The notes below the pieces were generated by a model. The model was not told the origin of the DNA. It worked only from the letters and a program-made list of their open reading frames with translations, and did not search any database. A program made the position numbers and the translations under genes. Shown one piece after another: positions 37,756 through 51,490 of a stretch of DNA of 64,000 nucleotides. Source of the stretch: Phylloscopus collybita (lineage: Eukaryota; Chordata; Aves; Passeriformes; Phylloscopidae); contig JAJNNQ010000156.1 in assembly GCA_027886175.1 (NCBI GenBank), positions 310,001 to 374,000 on the forward strand. The letters are read 5' to 3'. How positions within the stretch are numbered: the first letter of the stretch is position 1; each line of letters begins with the position of its first letter.

Positions 37756-40113
37756 CCATGGGAAACCAAAGTCTCCACTCCAGGGTCCTGGTGTGAGTTT
37801 GTAGGAGGCCTTTGGCACTACAAGAGCAGACAAAGTTCCATCTGGTGGTTGATTGCATCGAGGAGATATCCTCATTTGTATGGAATTTCAGCAGGCAGAA
37901 GCCCAGTGGCAGGCAGACAGCATTAGACACAAACAATGGACCTTTTCCATGGGAAACCAAAGTCTCCACCCCAGCTTCTTGATGTCAGTTTGTAGGAGGC
38001 CTTTGGCACTACGGGGGCAGACAAACTTCCACCCGGTGGTAGATTACACCTGGGAGATATCCTCATTTTTATGGAACTTCAGCAGTCATAAACACAGTGC
38101 CAGGCAAAGAGCATTAGACAGGAACGGTGGTCCTTTTCCATGGGAAACCAAAGTCTCCACCATAGGTTCCTGATGGCAGTTTGTAGGAGACCTTTGGCAC
38201 TACAAGGGCAGAGAAACTTCCATCTGGTGTTTGATTGCACCTGGGAGATATTCTCATTTGTATGGAATTTAAGTGGAATTTTAGTAGGCAGAATCCCAGC
38301 AGCAGGTAGATAGAATTAGACATGAATAGTGGCTCATTTCCATGGGAAACCAAAGTCTCCATCCCCCGTTCCTGATGTCAGTCTGTAAGAGGCGATTGGA
38401 ACTACAAGGGCAGAAAAAATTCCATCTGGTGGTAGATTGGACCTGGGAGATATCGCCATTTGTATGGAATTTTAGTGGTATTTTAGTAGGCAGAAGTCCA
38501 GCGGCAGGCAGACAGCATTACACACGAACGCTGCCCAATAGCCATGGGAAACCAAAGTCTCCAACCCAGGCTCCTCATGTCAGTTTGTAGGAGGCCTTTG
38601 GCATTAAAAGGGCAGACAAACTTCCATCTGGTGGGAAATTCCATTTGGGAGATATCCTCATATGTATGGAACTTTAGTAGGCATATGCCCACTGGCAGGC
38701 AGACAGCATTAGACAAGAACGGTGGCCCTTTTCCATGGAAAGACAAATTATCCATCCTATGTTCCTGATGTCAGTTTGAAGGAGGCCTTTGGCAATACAA
38801 GGGCAGAAAAACTTCCATCTGGTGGTTGATTGCATCGGGGAGATATGCTCATTTGTATGGGATTTCAGAAGGCAGAAGCCAAGTGGCACGCAGACAGCAT
38901 TGGACACGAACAGTGGCCCTTTTCCATGGGAAACCAAAATCTCCACCCCACGTTGCTGATGTCTCATTGTAGGAGGCGTTTTCCAATATAAGGGCAGAGA
39001 AACTTCCATCTGGTTGTAGATTGCACCTGGGAGATATCCTCATTTCTATGGAATTTTAGTGGAATTTTAGTAGGAAGAAACCCAGTGGCAGGCAGACAGC
39101 ATTAGAAACGAACGGTGCCCCTTTTCCATGGGAAACCAATGTCTCCACCCCACGTTCCTGATGTCAGTTTTTAGGAGGCCTTTGGCACTACAAGGGCAGA
39201 GAAACTTCCATCTGGTTGTAGATTGTACCTGGGAGATATCCTCATTTCTATAGAATTTTAGTGGAATTTTAGTAGGCATAAGCCTAGTGGCTGTCAGACA
39301 GCATTAGACACAAACGGTGGCCCATTTCTATGGGAAACCACAGTCTCCACCCCACGTTCCTGATGTCAGTTTTTAGGAGGCATTTGGCACTACGAGGGCA
39401 GACAAACTTCCACCTGGTGGTAGATTGCACCTGGGAGATATCCTCATTTTTATGGAACTTCAGCAGTCATAACCACAGTGCCAGGCAGACAGCATTAGAC
39501 AGGAACAGTGGTCCTTTTCCTAGGGAAACCAAAGTCTCCACCCTAGGTTCCCGAGGGCAGTTTGTAGGAGACCTTTGGAAACACAAGGGCAGAGAAACTT
39601 CCATCTGGTGTTTGATTGCACCTGGGAGATATTCTCATTTGTATGGAATTTAAGTGGAATTTTAGTAGGCAGAATCCCAGCGGCAGGCAGACAGAATTAG
39701 ACATGAATAGTGGCCCATTTCCATGGGAAACCAAAGTCTCCACCCCAGGTTCCTGATGTCATTTTCTAGGAGGCCTCTGGCACTACAAGAGGAGGCAAAC
39801 TTCCAACTGGTGGCATATTGCATCTGGGAGATATCCTCATTTGTATGTAATTTTAGTAGCCATAAGCCCAGTGGCAGGCAGACAGCATTAGACACGAACG
39901 GTGGCCCTTTTCCATGGGAAACCAAAGTGTCCGCCCCAGGTTCCTGATGTCAATTTGTAGGAAGCCTTTGGCTCTACAGGGGCAGACAAACTTCCATCTG
40001 GTGGTAGATTGCACCTGGGAGACATCCTCATTTGTATGGAATTTTAGTGGGATTTTAATAGGCAGAAGCCTAGTGGCATGCACAAGTCATTAGGCACGAA
40101 CGCTGGCCCATTT
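37756..40113 (+). repeat. H13: canonical 12-monomer HOR
   Basis: Twelve monomers, 2358 bp, with the m2 G allele, the type II m3 tail with GGCACTAC, and the G form of m11. All later copies that retain m3 also carry the type II tail. Confidence 0.96.
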
Positions 40114-42471
40114 CCATGGGAAACCAAAGTCTCCACTCCAGGGTCCTGGTGTGAGTTTGTAGGAGGCCTTTGGCACTACAAGAGCAGACAAAGTTCCATC
40201 TGGTGGTTGATTGCATCGAGGAGATATCCTCATTTGTATGGAATTTCAGCAGGCAGAAGCCCAGTGGCAGGCAGACAGCATTAGACACAAACAATGGACC
40301 TTTTCCATGGGAAACCAAAGTCTCCACCCCAGCTTCTTGATGTCAGTTTGTAGGAGGCCTTTGGCACTACGGGGGCAGACAAACTTCCACCCGGTGGTAG
40401 ATTACACCTGGGAGATATCCTCATTTTTATGGAACTTCAGCAGTCATAAACACAGTGCCAGGCAAAGAGCATTAGACAGGAACGGTGGTCCTTTTCCATG
40501 GGAAACCAAAGTCTCCACCATAGGTTCCTGATGGCAGTTTGTAGGAGACCTTTGGCACTACAAGGGCAGAGAAACTTCCATCTGGTGTTTGATTGCACCT
40601 GGGAGATATTCTCATTTGTATGGAATTTAAGTGGAATTTTAGTAGGCAGAATCCCAGCAGCAGGTAGATAGAATTAGACATGAATAGTGGCTCATTTCCA
40701 TGGGAAACCAAAGTCTCCATCCCCCGTTCCTGATGTCAGTCTGTAAGAGGCGATTGGAACTACAAGGGCAGAAAAAATTCCATCTGGTGGTAGATTGGAC
40801 CTGGGAGATATCGCCATTTGTATGGAATTTTAGTGGTATTTTAGTAGGCAGAAGTCCAGCGGCAGGCAGACAGCATTACACACGAACGCTGCCCAATAGC
40901 CATGGGAAACCAAAGTCTCCAACCCAGGCTCCTCATGTCAGTTTGTAGGAGGCCTTTGGCATTAAAAGGGCAGACAAACTTCCATCTGGTGGGAAATTCC
41001 ATTTGGGAGATATCCTCATATGTATGGAACTTTAGTAGGCATATGCCCACTGGCAGGCAGACAGCATTAGACAAGAACGGTGGCCCTTTTCCATGGAAAG
41101 ACAAATTATCCATCCTATGTTCCTGATGTCAGTTTGAAGGAGGCCTTTGGCAATACAAGGGCAGAAAAACTTCCATCTGGTGGTTGATTGCATCGGGGAG
41201 ATATGCTCATTTGTATGGGATTTCAGAAGGCAGAAGCCAAGTGGCACGCAGACAGCATTGGACACGAACAGTGGCCCTTTTCCATGGGAAACCAAAATCT
41301 CCACCCCACGTTGCTGATGTCTCATTGTAGGAGGCGTTTTCCAATATAAGGGCAGAGAAACTTCCATCTGGTTGTAGATTGCACCTGGGAGATATCCTCA
41401 TTTCTATGGAATTTTAGTGGAATTTTAGTAGGAAGAAACCCAGTGGCAGGCAGACAGCATTAGAAACGAACGGTGCCCCTTTTCCATGGGAAACCAATGT
41501 CTCCACCCCACGTTCCTGATGTCAGTTTTTAGGAGGCCTTTGGCACTACAAGGGCAGAGAAACTTCCATCTGGTTGTAGATTGTACCTGGGAGATATCCT
41601 CATTTCTATAGAATTTTAGTGGAATTTTAGTAGGCATAAGCCTAGTGGCTGTCAGACAGCATTAGACACAAACGGTGGCCCATTTCTATGGGAAACCACA
41701 GTCTCCACCCCACGTTCCTGATGTCAGTTTTTAGGAGGCATTTGGCACTACGAGGGCAGACAAACTTCCACCTGGTGGTAGATTGCACCTGGGAGATATC
41801 CTCATTTTTATGGAACTTCAGCAGTCGTAACCACAGTGGCAGGCAGACAGCATTAGACAGGAACAGTGGTCCTTTTCCTAGGGAAACCAAAGTCTCCACC
41901 CTAGGTTCCCGAGGGCAGTTTGTAGGAGACCTTTGGAAACACAAGGGCAGAGAAACTTCCATCTGGTGTTTGATTGCACCTGGGAGATATTCTCATTTGT
42001 ATGGAATTTAAGTGGAATTTTAGTAGGCAGAATCCCAGCGGCAGGCAGACAGAATTAGACATGAATAGTGGCCCATTTCCATGGGAAACCAAAGTCTCCA
42101 CCCCAGGTTCCTGATGTCATTTTCTAGGAGGCCTCTGGCACTACAACAGGAGGCAAACTTCCAACTGGTGGCATATTGCATCTGGGAGATATCCTCATTT
42201 GTATGTAATTTTAGTAGCCATAAGCCCAGTGGCAGGCAGACAGCATTAGACACGAACGGTGGCCCTTTTCCATGGGAAACCAAAGTGTCCGCCCCAGGTT
42301 CCTGATGTCAATTTGTAGGAAGCCTTTGGCTCTACAGGGGCAGACAAACTTCCATCTGGTGGTAGATTGCACCTGGGAGACATCCTCATTTGTATGGAAT
42401 TTTAGTGGGATTTTAATAGGCAGAAGCCTAGTGGCATGCACAAGTCATTAGGCACGAACGCTGGCCCATTT
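40114..42471 (+). repeat. H14: canonical 12-monomer HOR
   Basis: Twelve monomers, 2358 bp. It has the GGC form of the m9 tail and the C form of m11. A private substitution makes GTCGTAACC near 41827, which removes a stop on the minus strand and lengthens a chance ORF there. Confidence 0.96.
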
Positions 42472-45400
42472 CCATGGGAAACCAAAGTCTCCACTCCAGG
42501 GTCCTGGTGTGAGTTTGTAGGAGGCCTTTGGCACTACAAGAGCAGACAAAGTTCCATCTGGTGGTTGATTGCATCGAGGAGATATCCTCATTTGTATGGA
42601 ATTTCAGCAGGCAGAAGCCCAGTGGCAGGCAGACAGCATTAGACACAAACAATGGACCTTTTCCATGGGAAACCAAAGTCTCCACCCCAGCTTCTTGATG
42701 TCAGTTTGTAGGAGGCCTTTGGCACTACGGGGGCAGACAAACTTCCACCCGGTGGTAGATTACACCTGGGAGATATCCTCATTTTTATGGAACTTCAGCA
42801 GTCATAAACACAGTGCCAGGCAAAGAGCATTAGACAGGAACGGTGGTCCTTTTCCATGGGAAACCAAAGTCTCCACCATAGGTTCCTGATGGCAGTTTGT
42901 AGGAGACCTTTGGCACTACAAGGGCAGAGAAACTTCCATCTGGTGTTTGATTGCACCTGGGAGATATTCTCATTTGTATGGAATTTAAGTGGAATTTTAG
43001 TAGGCAGAATCCCAGCAGCAGGTAGATAGAATTAGACATGAATAGTGGCTCATTTCCATGGGAAACCAAAGTCTCCATCCCCCGTTCCTGATGTCAGTCT
43101 GTAAGAGGCGATTGGAACTACAAGGGCAGAAAAAATTCCATCTGGTGGTAGATTGGACCTGGGAGATATCGCCATTTGTATGGAATTTTAGTGGTATTTT
43201 AGTAGGCAGAAGTCCAGCGGCAGGCAGACAGCATTACACACGAACGCTGCCCAATAGCCATGGGAAACCAAAGTCTCCAACCCAGGCTCCTCATGTCAGT
43301 TTGTAGGAGGCCTTTGGCATTAAAAGGGCAGACAAACTTCCATCTGGTGGGAAATTCCATTTGGGAGATATCCTCATATGTATGGAACTTTAGTAGGCAT
43401 ATGCCCACTGGCAGGCAGACAGCATTAGACAAGAACGGTGGCCCTTTTCCATGGAAAGACAAATTATCCATCCTATGTTCCTGATGTCAGTTTGAAGGAG
43501 GCCTTTGGCAATACAAGGGCAGAAAAACTTCCATCTGGTGGTTGATTGCATCGGGGAGATATGCTCATTTGTATGGGATTTCAGAAGGCAGAAGCCAAGT
43601 GGCACGCAGACAGCATTGGACACGAACAGTGGCCCTTTTCCATGGGAAACCAAAATCTCCACCCCACGTTGCTGATGTCTCATTGTAGGAGGCGTTTTCC
43701 AATATAAGGGCAGAGAAACTTCCATCTGGTTGTAGATTGCACCTGGGAGATATCCTCATTTCTATGGAATTTTAGTGGAATTTTAGTAGGAAGAAACCCA
43801 GTGGCAGGCAGACAGCATTAGACACGAACAATGGCCCATTCCTATGGGAAACCACAGTCTCCACCCCACATTCCTGATGTCCGTTTCTAAGAGGCCTGTG
43901 GCACTACAAGGGCAGACAAACTTCCGCCTGGTGGCATATTGCATCTGGGAGATATCCTCATGTGTATGTAGTTTCAGTAGTCATAAACCCAGTGGCAAGG
44001 AGACAGCATTAAACACAAAGGGTGGCCCTTTTCCAATAGAAACCAAAGCGTTCTCTCCAGATTCCTGATGTCAGTTTGTAGGAGGCCGTTGGCATTACAA
44101 AGGCAGACAAACTTTCAACTGGTGGTAGACTCCATCTGGGAGATATCCTCATTTGTATGGAATTTTACTAGGCATAAGCCCAGTGGCAGGCACATAGCAT
44201 TACACATAAACGGTGGCCCATGTCCATGGGAAAACAAAGTCTCCACCCCACGGTCCTGATGTCAGTTTTTAGGAGGCCTTTGGCACTACGAGGGCAGACA
44301 AACGTCCACGTGGTTGTAGATTGCACCTGGGAGATATCCTCATTTATATAGAATTTTAGTGGAATTTTAGTAGGCATAAGCCCAGTGGCTGGCAGACGGC
44401 ATTAGACACAAACGGTGGCCCATTTCCTTGGGAAACCAAAGTCTCCACCCCACGTTCCTGATGTCAGTTTTTAGGAGGCCTTTGGCACTACGAGGGCAGA
44501 CAAACGTCCACGTGGTTGTAGATTGCACCTGGGAGATATCCTCATTTGTATGGAATTTGAGTGGAATTTTAGTAGGCAGAATCCCAGCGGCAGGCAGACA
44601 GAATTAGACACGAATAGTGGCCCATTTCCATGGGAAACCAAAGTCTCCACCCCAGGTTCCTGATGTCATTTTTTAGGAGGCCTCTGGCACTACAAGAGGG
44701 GACAAACTTCCAACTGGTGGCATATTGCATCTGGGATATATCCTCATTTGTGAGGAATTTCAGCGGGCATAACCCCAGTGACAGGCAGACAGCCTTAGAC
44801 ACGAACAGTGGCCCTTTTCCGTGGGAAACCAAAACCTCCAGCCCATGTTGCAAATGTCACTTTGTAGGAGGCGTTTTCCAATATAAGGGCAGAGAAACTT
44901 CCATCTGGTGGTAGATTACACCTGATAGATATCCTCATTTCTATTGAATTTTAGTGCAATTTTAGTAGGAAGAAGCCCAGTGGCAGGCAGACAGCATTAA
45001 ACACGAACAATGGCCCATTTCTATGGGAAACCAAAGTCTCCACCCCACGTTCCTGATGTCCGTTTCTAGAAGGCCTTTGGAACGACAAGGGCAGACAAAC
45101 TTCCGTCTGGTGGTTGATTGCATCGTGGAGATATCCTCATTTGTATGGAATTTCAGCAGGTAGAAGCCCAGTGGCAGGCAGATACCATTAGACATGAACG
45201 GTGGCCCTTTTCCCATGGGCAGCCAAAAATCTCCAGGCCACGTTCCTGATGTCAGGTTTTAGGAGGCCTTTGGCAGTACAAGGGCAAACAAACTTCCGTC
45301 TGGTGGCTGATTACATCGGGGAGATATCCTCATTTGTATGGAATTTCAGCAGGTAGAAGCCCAGTGGCAGGCAGAGAGACTTAGACACGTACGGTGGCCC

Positions 45401-46774
45401 TTTTCCATGGGAAAACAAACTCTCCAACCCAGGCTCCTGATGTCAGTTTCTAGGACGCCTTTGGCATTAAAAGGGCAGACAAACTTCCATCTGGTGGGAA
45501 ATTGCATTTGGGAGATAGCCTCATTTGTAGGGAATTTTAGTCGGCATATGTCCACTGGCAGGCAGACAGCATTGAACAACAAAGGTGGCCCTTTTCTATG
45601 GGAAACCAATGCGTCCTCTCCAGATTCCTGATGTCAGTTTGTATGAGGCCGTTGGCATTAGAAGGGCAGACAAACTTTCAACTGGTGGTAGACTCCATCT
45701 GGGAGATATCCTCATTTGTATGGGATTTTACTAGGCATAAGCCCAGTGGCAGGCACATAGCATTAGACACAAACGGTGGCCCATTTCCATGGGAAACCAA
45801 AGTCTCCACCGCACGTTCCTGATGTCAGTTTGTAGGAAGCCTTTGGCTCTACAGGGGCAGACAAACTTCCATCTGGTGGTAGATTGCACCTGGGAGACAT
45901 CCTCATTTGTATGGAATTTTAGTACCCATAAGCCCAGTGGCAGGCAGACAACATTAGACACGAACGGTGGCCCTTTTCCATGGGAAACCAAAGTGTCCGC
46001 CCCAGGTTCCTGATGTCAATTTGTAGGAAGCCTTTGGCTCTACAGGGGCAGAGGAACTTCCATCTTGTGGTAGATTGCACCCGGGAGACATCCTCATTTG
46101 CATGGAAATTTAGTGGGATTTTAATAGGCAGAAGCCTAGTGGCAGGCACACATCATTAGACACGAACAATGGACCTTTTCCATGGGAAACCAAAGTCTCC
46201 ACCTCACGTTGCTGATGTCAGTTTTTAGGAGGCCTTTGGCACTACAAGGGCAGAGAAACTTCCATCTGGTGGTAGATTGTACCTGGGAGATATTCTCATT
46301 TGTATGGAATTTAAGTGGAATTTTAGTAGGCAGAATCCCAGTGGCAGGCAGACAGAATTAGACATGAATAGTGGCCCATTTCCATGGGAAACCAAAGTCT
46401 CCACCCCAGGTTCCTGATGTCATTTTCTAGGAGGCCTCTGGCACTACAAGAGGAGGCAAACTTCCAACTGGTGGCATATTGCATCTGGGAGATATCCTCA
46501 TTTGTATGTAATTTTAGTAGCCATAAGCCCAGTGGCAGGCAGACAGCATTAGACACGAACGGTGGCCCTTTTCCATGGGAAACCAAAGTGTCCGCCCCAG
46601 GTTCCTGATGTCAATTTGTAGGAAGCCTTTGGCTCTACAGGGGCAGACAAACTTCCATCTGGTGGTAGATTGCACCTGGGAGACATCCTCATTTGTATGG
46701 AATTTTAGTGGGATTTTAATAGGCAGAAGCCTAGTGGCATGCACAAGTCATTAGGCACGAACGCTGGCCCATTT
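42472..46774 (+). repeat. H15: variant 22-monomer HOR copy (4303 bp)
   Basis: m1-m7 are canonical, variant block VB4 (43842-46381) replaces m8-m10, and m11 (46382) and m12 (46573) follow. It is 393 bp shorter than H8, exactly one 191- plus one 202-bp monomer. Confidence 0.93.
43842..46381 (+). repeat. Variant block VB4 inside H15 (13 monomers, 2540 bp)
   Basis: Colinear with VB3 at an offset of 18844 bp up to the monomer at 46180. That monomer has the head of the VB3 monomer at 27336 and the body of the one at 27729. The switch lies within 46212-46224, where both parents read GATGTCAGTTT. Its tail (GGCAGAATCCCAGTGGCAGG) is m10-like rather than the VB3 GGCATAAGCCTAGTGGCTGT, so a second exchange is likely. 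Confidence 0.9.
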
Positions 46775-49132
46775 CCATGGGAAACCAAAGTCTCCACTCC
46801 AGGGTCCTGGTGTGAGTTTGTAGGAGGCCTTTGGCACTACAAGAGCAGACAAAGTTCCATCTATTGGTTGATTGCATCGAGGAGATATCCTCATTTGTAT
46901 GGAATTTCAGCAGGCAGAAGCCCAGTGGCAGGCAGACAGCATTAGACACAAACAATGGACCTTTTCCATGGGAAACCAAAGTCTCCACCCCAGCTTCTTG
47001 ATGTCACTTTGTAGGAGGCCTTTGGCACTACGGGGGCAGACAAACTTCCACCCGGTGGTAGATTACACCTGGGAGATATCCTCATTTTTATGGAACTTCA
47101 GCAGTCATAAACACAGTGCCAGGCAAAGAGCATTAGACAGGAACGGTGGTCCTTTTCCATGGGAAACCAAAGTCTCCACCATAGGTTCCTGATGGCAGTT
47201 TGTAGGAGACCTTTGGCACTACAAGGGCAGAGAAACTTCCATCTGGTGTTTGATTGCACCTGGGAGATATTCTCATTTGTATGGAATTTAAGTGGAATTT
47301 TAGTAGGCAGAATCCCAGCAGCAGGTAGATAGAATTAGACATGAATAGTGGCTCATTTCCATGGGAAACCAAAGTCTCCATCCCCCGTTCCTGATGTCAG
47401 TCTGTAAGAGGCGATTGGAACTACAAGGGCAGAAAAAATTCCATCTGGTGGTAGATTGGACCTGGGAGATATCGCCATTTGTATGGAATTTTAGTGGTAT
47501 TTTAGTAGGCAGAAGTCCAGCGGCAGGCAGACAGCATTACACACGAACGCTGCCCAATAGCCATGGGAAACCAAAGTCTCCAACCCAGGCTCCTCATGTC
47601 AGTTTGTAGGAGGCCTTTGGCATTAAAAGGGCAGACAAACTTCCATCTGGTGGGAAATTCCATTTGGGAGATATCCTCATATGTATGGAACTTTAGTAGG
47701 CATATGCCCACTGGCAGGCAGACAGCATTAGACAAGAACGGTGGCCCTTTTCCATGGAAAGACAAATTATCCATCCTATGTTCCTGATGTCAGTTTGAAG
47801 GAGGCCTTTGGCAATACAAGGGCAGAAAAACTTCCATCTGGTGGTTGATTGCATCGGGGAGATATGCTCATTTGTATGGGATTTCAGAAGGCAGAAGCCA
47901 AGTGGCACGCAGACAGCATTGGACACGAACAGTGGCCCTTTTCCATGGGAAACCAAAATCTCCACCCCACGTTGCTGATGTCTCATTGTAGGAGGCGTTT
48001 TCCAATATAAGGGCAGAGAAACTTCCATCTGGTTGTAGATTGCACCTGGGAGATATCCTCATTTCTATGGAATTTTAGTGGAATTTTAGTAGGAAGAAAC
48101 CCAGTGGCAGGCAGACAGCATTAGAAACGAACGGTGCCCCTTTTCCATGGGAAACCAATGTCTCCACCCCACGTTCCTGATGTCAGTTTTTAGGAGGCCT
48201 TTGGCACTACAAGGGCAGAGAAACTTCCATCTGGTTGTAGATTGTACCTGGGAGATATCCTCATTTCTATAGAATTTTAGTGGAATTTTAGTAGGCATAA
48301 GCCTAGTGGCTGTCAGACAGCATTAGACACAAACGGTGGCCCATTTCTATGGGAAACCACAGTCTCCACCCCACGTTCCTGATGTCAGTTTTTAGGAGGC
48401 ATTTGGCACTACGAGGGCAGACAAACTTCCACCTGGTGGTAGATTGCACCTGGGAGATATCCTCATTTTTATGGAACTTCAGCAGTCATAACCACAGTGC
48501 CAGGCAGACAGCATTAGACAGGAACAGTGGTCCTTTTCCTAGGGAAACCAAAGTCTCCACCCTAGGTTCCCGAGGGCAGTTTGTAGGAGACCTTTGGAAA
48601 CACAAGGGCAGAGAAACTTCCATCTGGTGTTTGATTGCACCTGGGAGATATTCTCATTTGTATGGAATTTAAGTGGAATTTTAGTAGGCAGAATCCCAGC
48701 GGCAGGCAGACAGAATTAGACATGAATAGTGGCCCATTTCCATGGGAAACCAAAGTCTCCACCCCAGGTTCCTGATGTCATTTTCTAGGAGGCCTCTGGC
48801 ACTACAAGAGGAGGCAAACTTCCAACTGGTGGCATATTGCATCTGGGAGATATCCTCATTTGTATGTAATTTTAGTAGCCATAAGCCCAGTGGCAGGCAG
48901 ACAGCATTAGACACGAACGGTGGCCCTTTTCCATGGGAAACCAAAGTGTCCGCCCCAGGTTCCTGATGTCAATTTGTAGGAAGCCTTTGGCTCTACAGGG
49001 GCAGACAAACTTCCATCTGGTGGTAGATTGCACCTGGGAGACATCCTCATTTGTATGGAATTTTAGTGGGATTTTAATAGGCAGAAGCCTAGTGGCATGC
49101 ACAAGTCATTAGGCACGAACGCTGGCCCATTT
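46775..49132 (+). repeat. H16: canonical 12-monomer HOR
   Basis: Twelve monomers, 2358 bp. It has the m2 C allele, the type II m3 tail and the G form of m11. A private CCATCTATTGG in m1 near 46863 replaces CCATCTGGTGG. Confidence 0.96.
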
Positions 49133-51490
49133 CCATGGGAAACCAAAGTCTCCACTCCAGGGTCCTGGTGTGAGTTTGTAGGAGGCCTTTGGCACTACAA
49201 GAGCAGACAAAGTTCCATCTGGTGGTTGATTGCATCGAGGAGATATCCTCATTTGTATGGAATTTCAGCAGGCAGAAGCCCAGTGGCAGGCAGACAGCAT
49301 TAGACACAAACAATGGACCTTTTCCATGGGAAACCAAAGTCTCCACCCCAGCTTCTTGATGTCACTTTGTAGGAGGCCTTTGGCACTACGGGGGCAGACA
49401 AACTTCCACCCGGTGGTAGATTACACCTGGGAGATATCCTCATTTTTATGGAACTTCAGCAGTCATAAACACAGTGCCAGGCAAAGAGCATTAGACAGGA
49501 ACGGTGGTCCTTTTCCATGGGAAACCAAAGTCTCCACCATAGGTTCCTGATGGCAGTTTGTAGGAGACCTTTGGCACTACAAGGGCAGAGAAACTTCCAT
49601 CTGGTGTTTGATTGCACCTGGGAGATATTCTCATTTGTATGGAATTTAAGTGGAATTTTAGTAGGCAGAATCCCAGCAGCAGGTAGATAGAATTAGACAT
49701 GAATAGTGGCTCATTTCCATGGGAAACCAAAGTCTCCATCCCCCGTTCCTGATGTCAGTCTGTAAGAGGCGATTGGAACTACAAGGGCAGAAAAAATTCC
49801 ATCTGGTGGTAGATTGGACCTGGGAGATATCGCCATTTGTATGGAATTTTAGTGGTATTTTAGTAGGCAGAAGTCCAGCGGCAGGCAGACAGCATTACAC
49901 ACGAACGCTGCCCAATAGCCATGGGAAACCAAAGTCTCCAACCCAGGCTCCTCATGTCAGTTTGTAGGAGGCCTTTGGCATTAAAAGGGCAGACAAACTT
50001 CCATCTGGTGGGAAATTCCATTTGGGAGATATCCTCATATGTATGGAACTTTAGTAGGCATATGCCCACTGGCAGGCAGACAGCATTAGACAAGAACGGT
50101 GGCCCTTTTCCATGGAAAGACAAATTATCCATCCTATGTTCCTGATGTCAGTTTGAAGGAGGCCTTTGGCAATACAAGGGCAGAAAAACTTCCATCTGGT
50201 GGTTGATTGCATCGGGGAGATATGCTCATTTGTATGGGATTTCAGAAGGCAGAAGCCAAGTGGCACGCAGACAGCATTGGACACGAACAGTGGCCCTTTT
50301 CCATGGGAAACCAAAATCTCCACCCCACGTTGCTGATGTCTCATTGTAGGAGGCGTTTTCCAATATAAGGGCAGAGAAACTTCCATCTGGTTGTAGATTG
50401 CACCTGGGAGATATCCTCATTTCTATGGAATTTTAGTGGAATTTTAGTAGGAAGAAACCCAGTGGCAGGCAGACAGCATTAGAAACGAACGGTGCCCCTT
50501 TTCCATGGGAAACCAATGTCTCCACCCCACGTTCCTGATGTCAGTTTTTAGGAGGCCTTTGGCACTACAAGGGCAGAGAAACTTCCATCTGGTTGTAGAT
50601 TGTACCTGGGAGATATCCTCATTTCTATAGAATTTTAGTGGAATTTTAGTAGGCATAAGCCTAGTGGCTGTCAGACAGCATTAGACACAAACGGTGGCCC
50701 ATTTCTATGGGAAACCACAGTCTCCACCCCACGTTCCTGATGTCAGTTTTTAGGAGGCATTTGGCACTACGAGGGCAGACAAACTTCCACCTGGTGGTAG
50801 ATTGCACCTGGGAGATATCCTCATTTTTATGGAACTTCAGCAGTCATAACCACAGTGCCAGGCAGACAGCATTAGACAGGAACAGTGGTCCTTTTCCTAG
50901 GGAAACCAAAGTCTCCACCCTAGGTTCCCGAGGGCAGTTTGTAGGAGACCTTTGGAAACACAAGGGCAGAGAAACTTCCATCTGGTGTTTGATTGCACCT
51001 GGGAGATATTCTCATTTGTATGGAATTTAAGTGGAATTTTAGTAGGCAGAATCCCAGCGGCAGGCAGACAGAATTAGACATGAATAGTGGCCCATTTCCA
51101 TGGGAAACCAAAGTCTCCACCCCAGGTTCCTGATGTCATTTTCTAGGAGGCCTCTGGCACTACAAGAGGAGGCAAACTTCCAACTGGTGGCATATTGCAT
51201 CTGGGAGATATCCTCATTTGTATGTAATTTTAGTAGCCATAAGCCCAGTGGCAGGCAGACAGCATTAGACACGAACGGTGGCCCTTTTCCATGGGAAACC
51301 AAAGTGTCCGCCCCAGGTTCCTGATGTCAATTTGTAGGAAGCCTTTGGCTCTACAGGGGCAGACAAACTTCCAACTGGTGGTAGATTGCACCTGGGAGAC
51401 ATCCTCATTTGTATGGAATTTTAGTGGGATTTTAATAGGCAGAAGCCTAGTGGCATGCACAAGTCATTAGGCACGAACGCTGGCCCATTT
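49133..51490 (+). repeat. H17: canonical 12-monomer HOR
   Basis: Twelve monomers, 2358 bp, with the m2 C allele, the type II m3 tail and the G form of m11. A private CTTCCAACTGG occurs in m12 near 51374. Confidence 0.96.
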
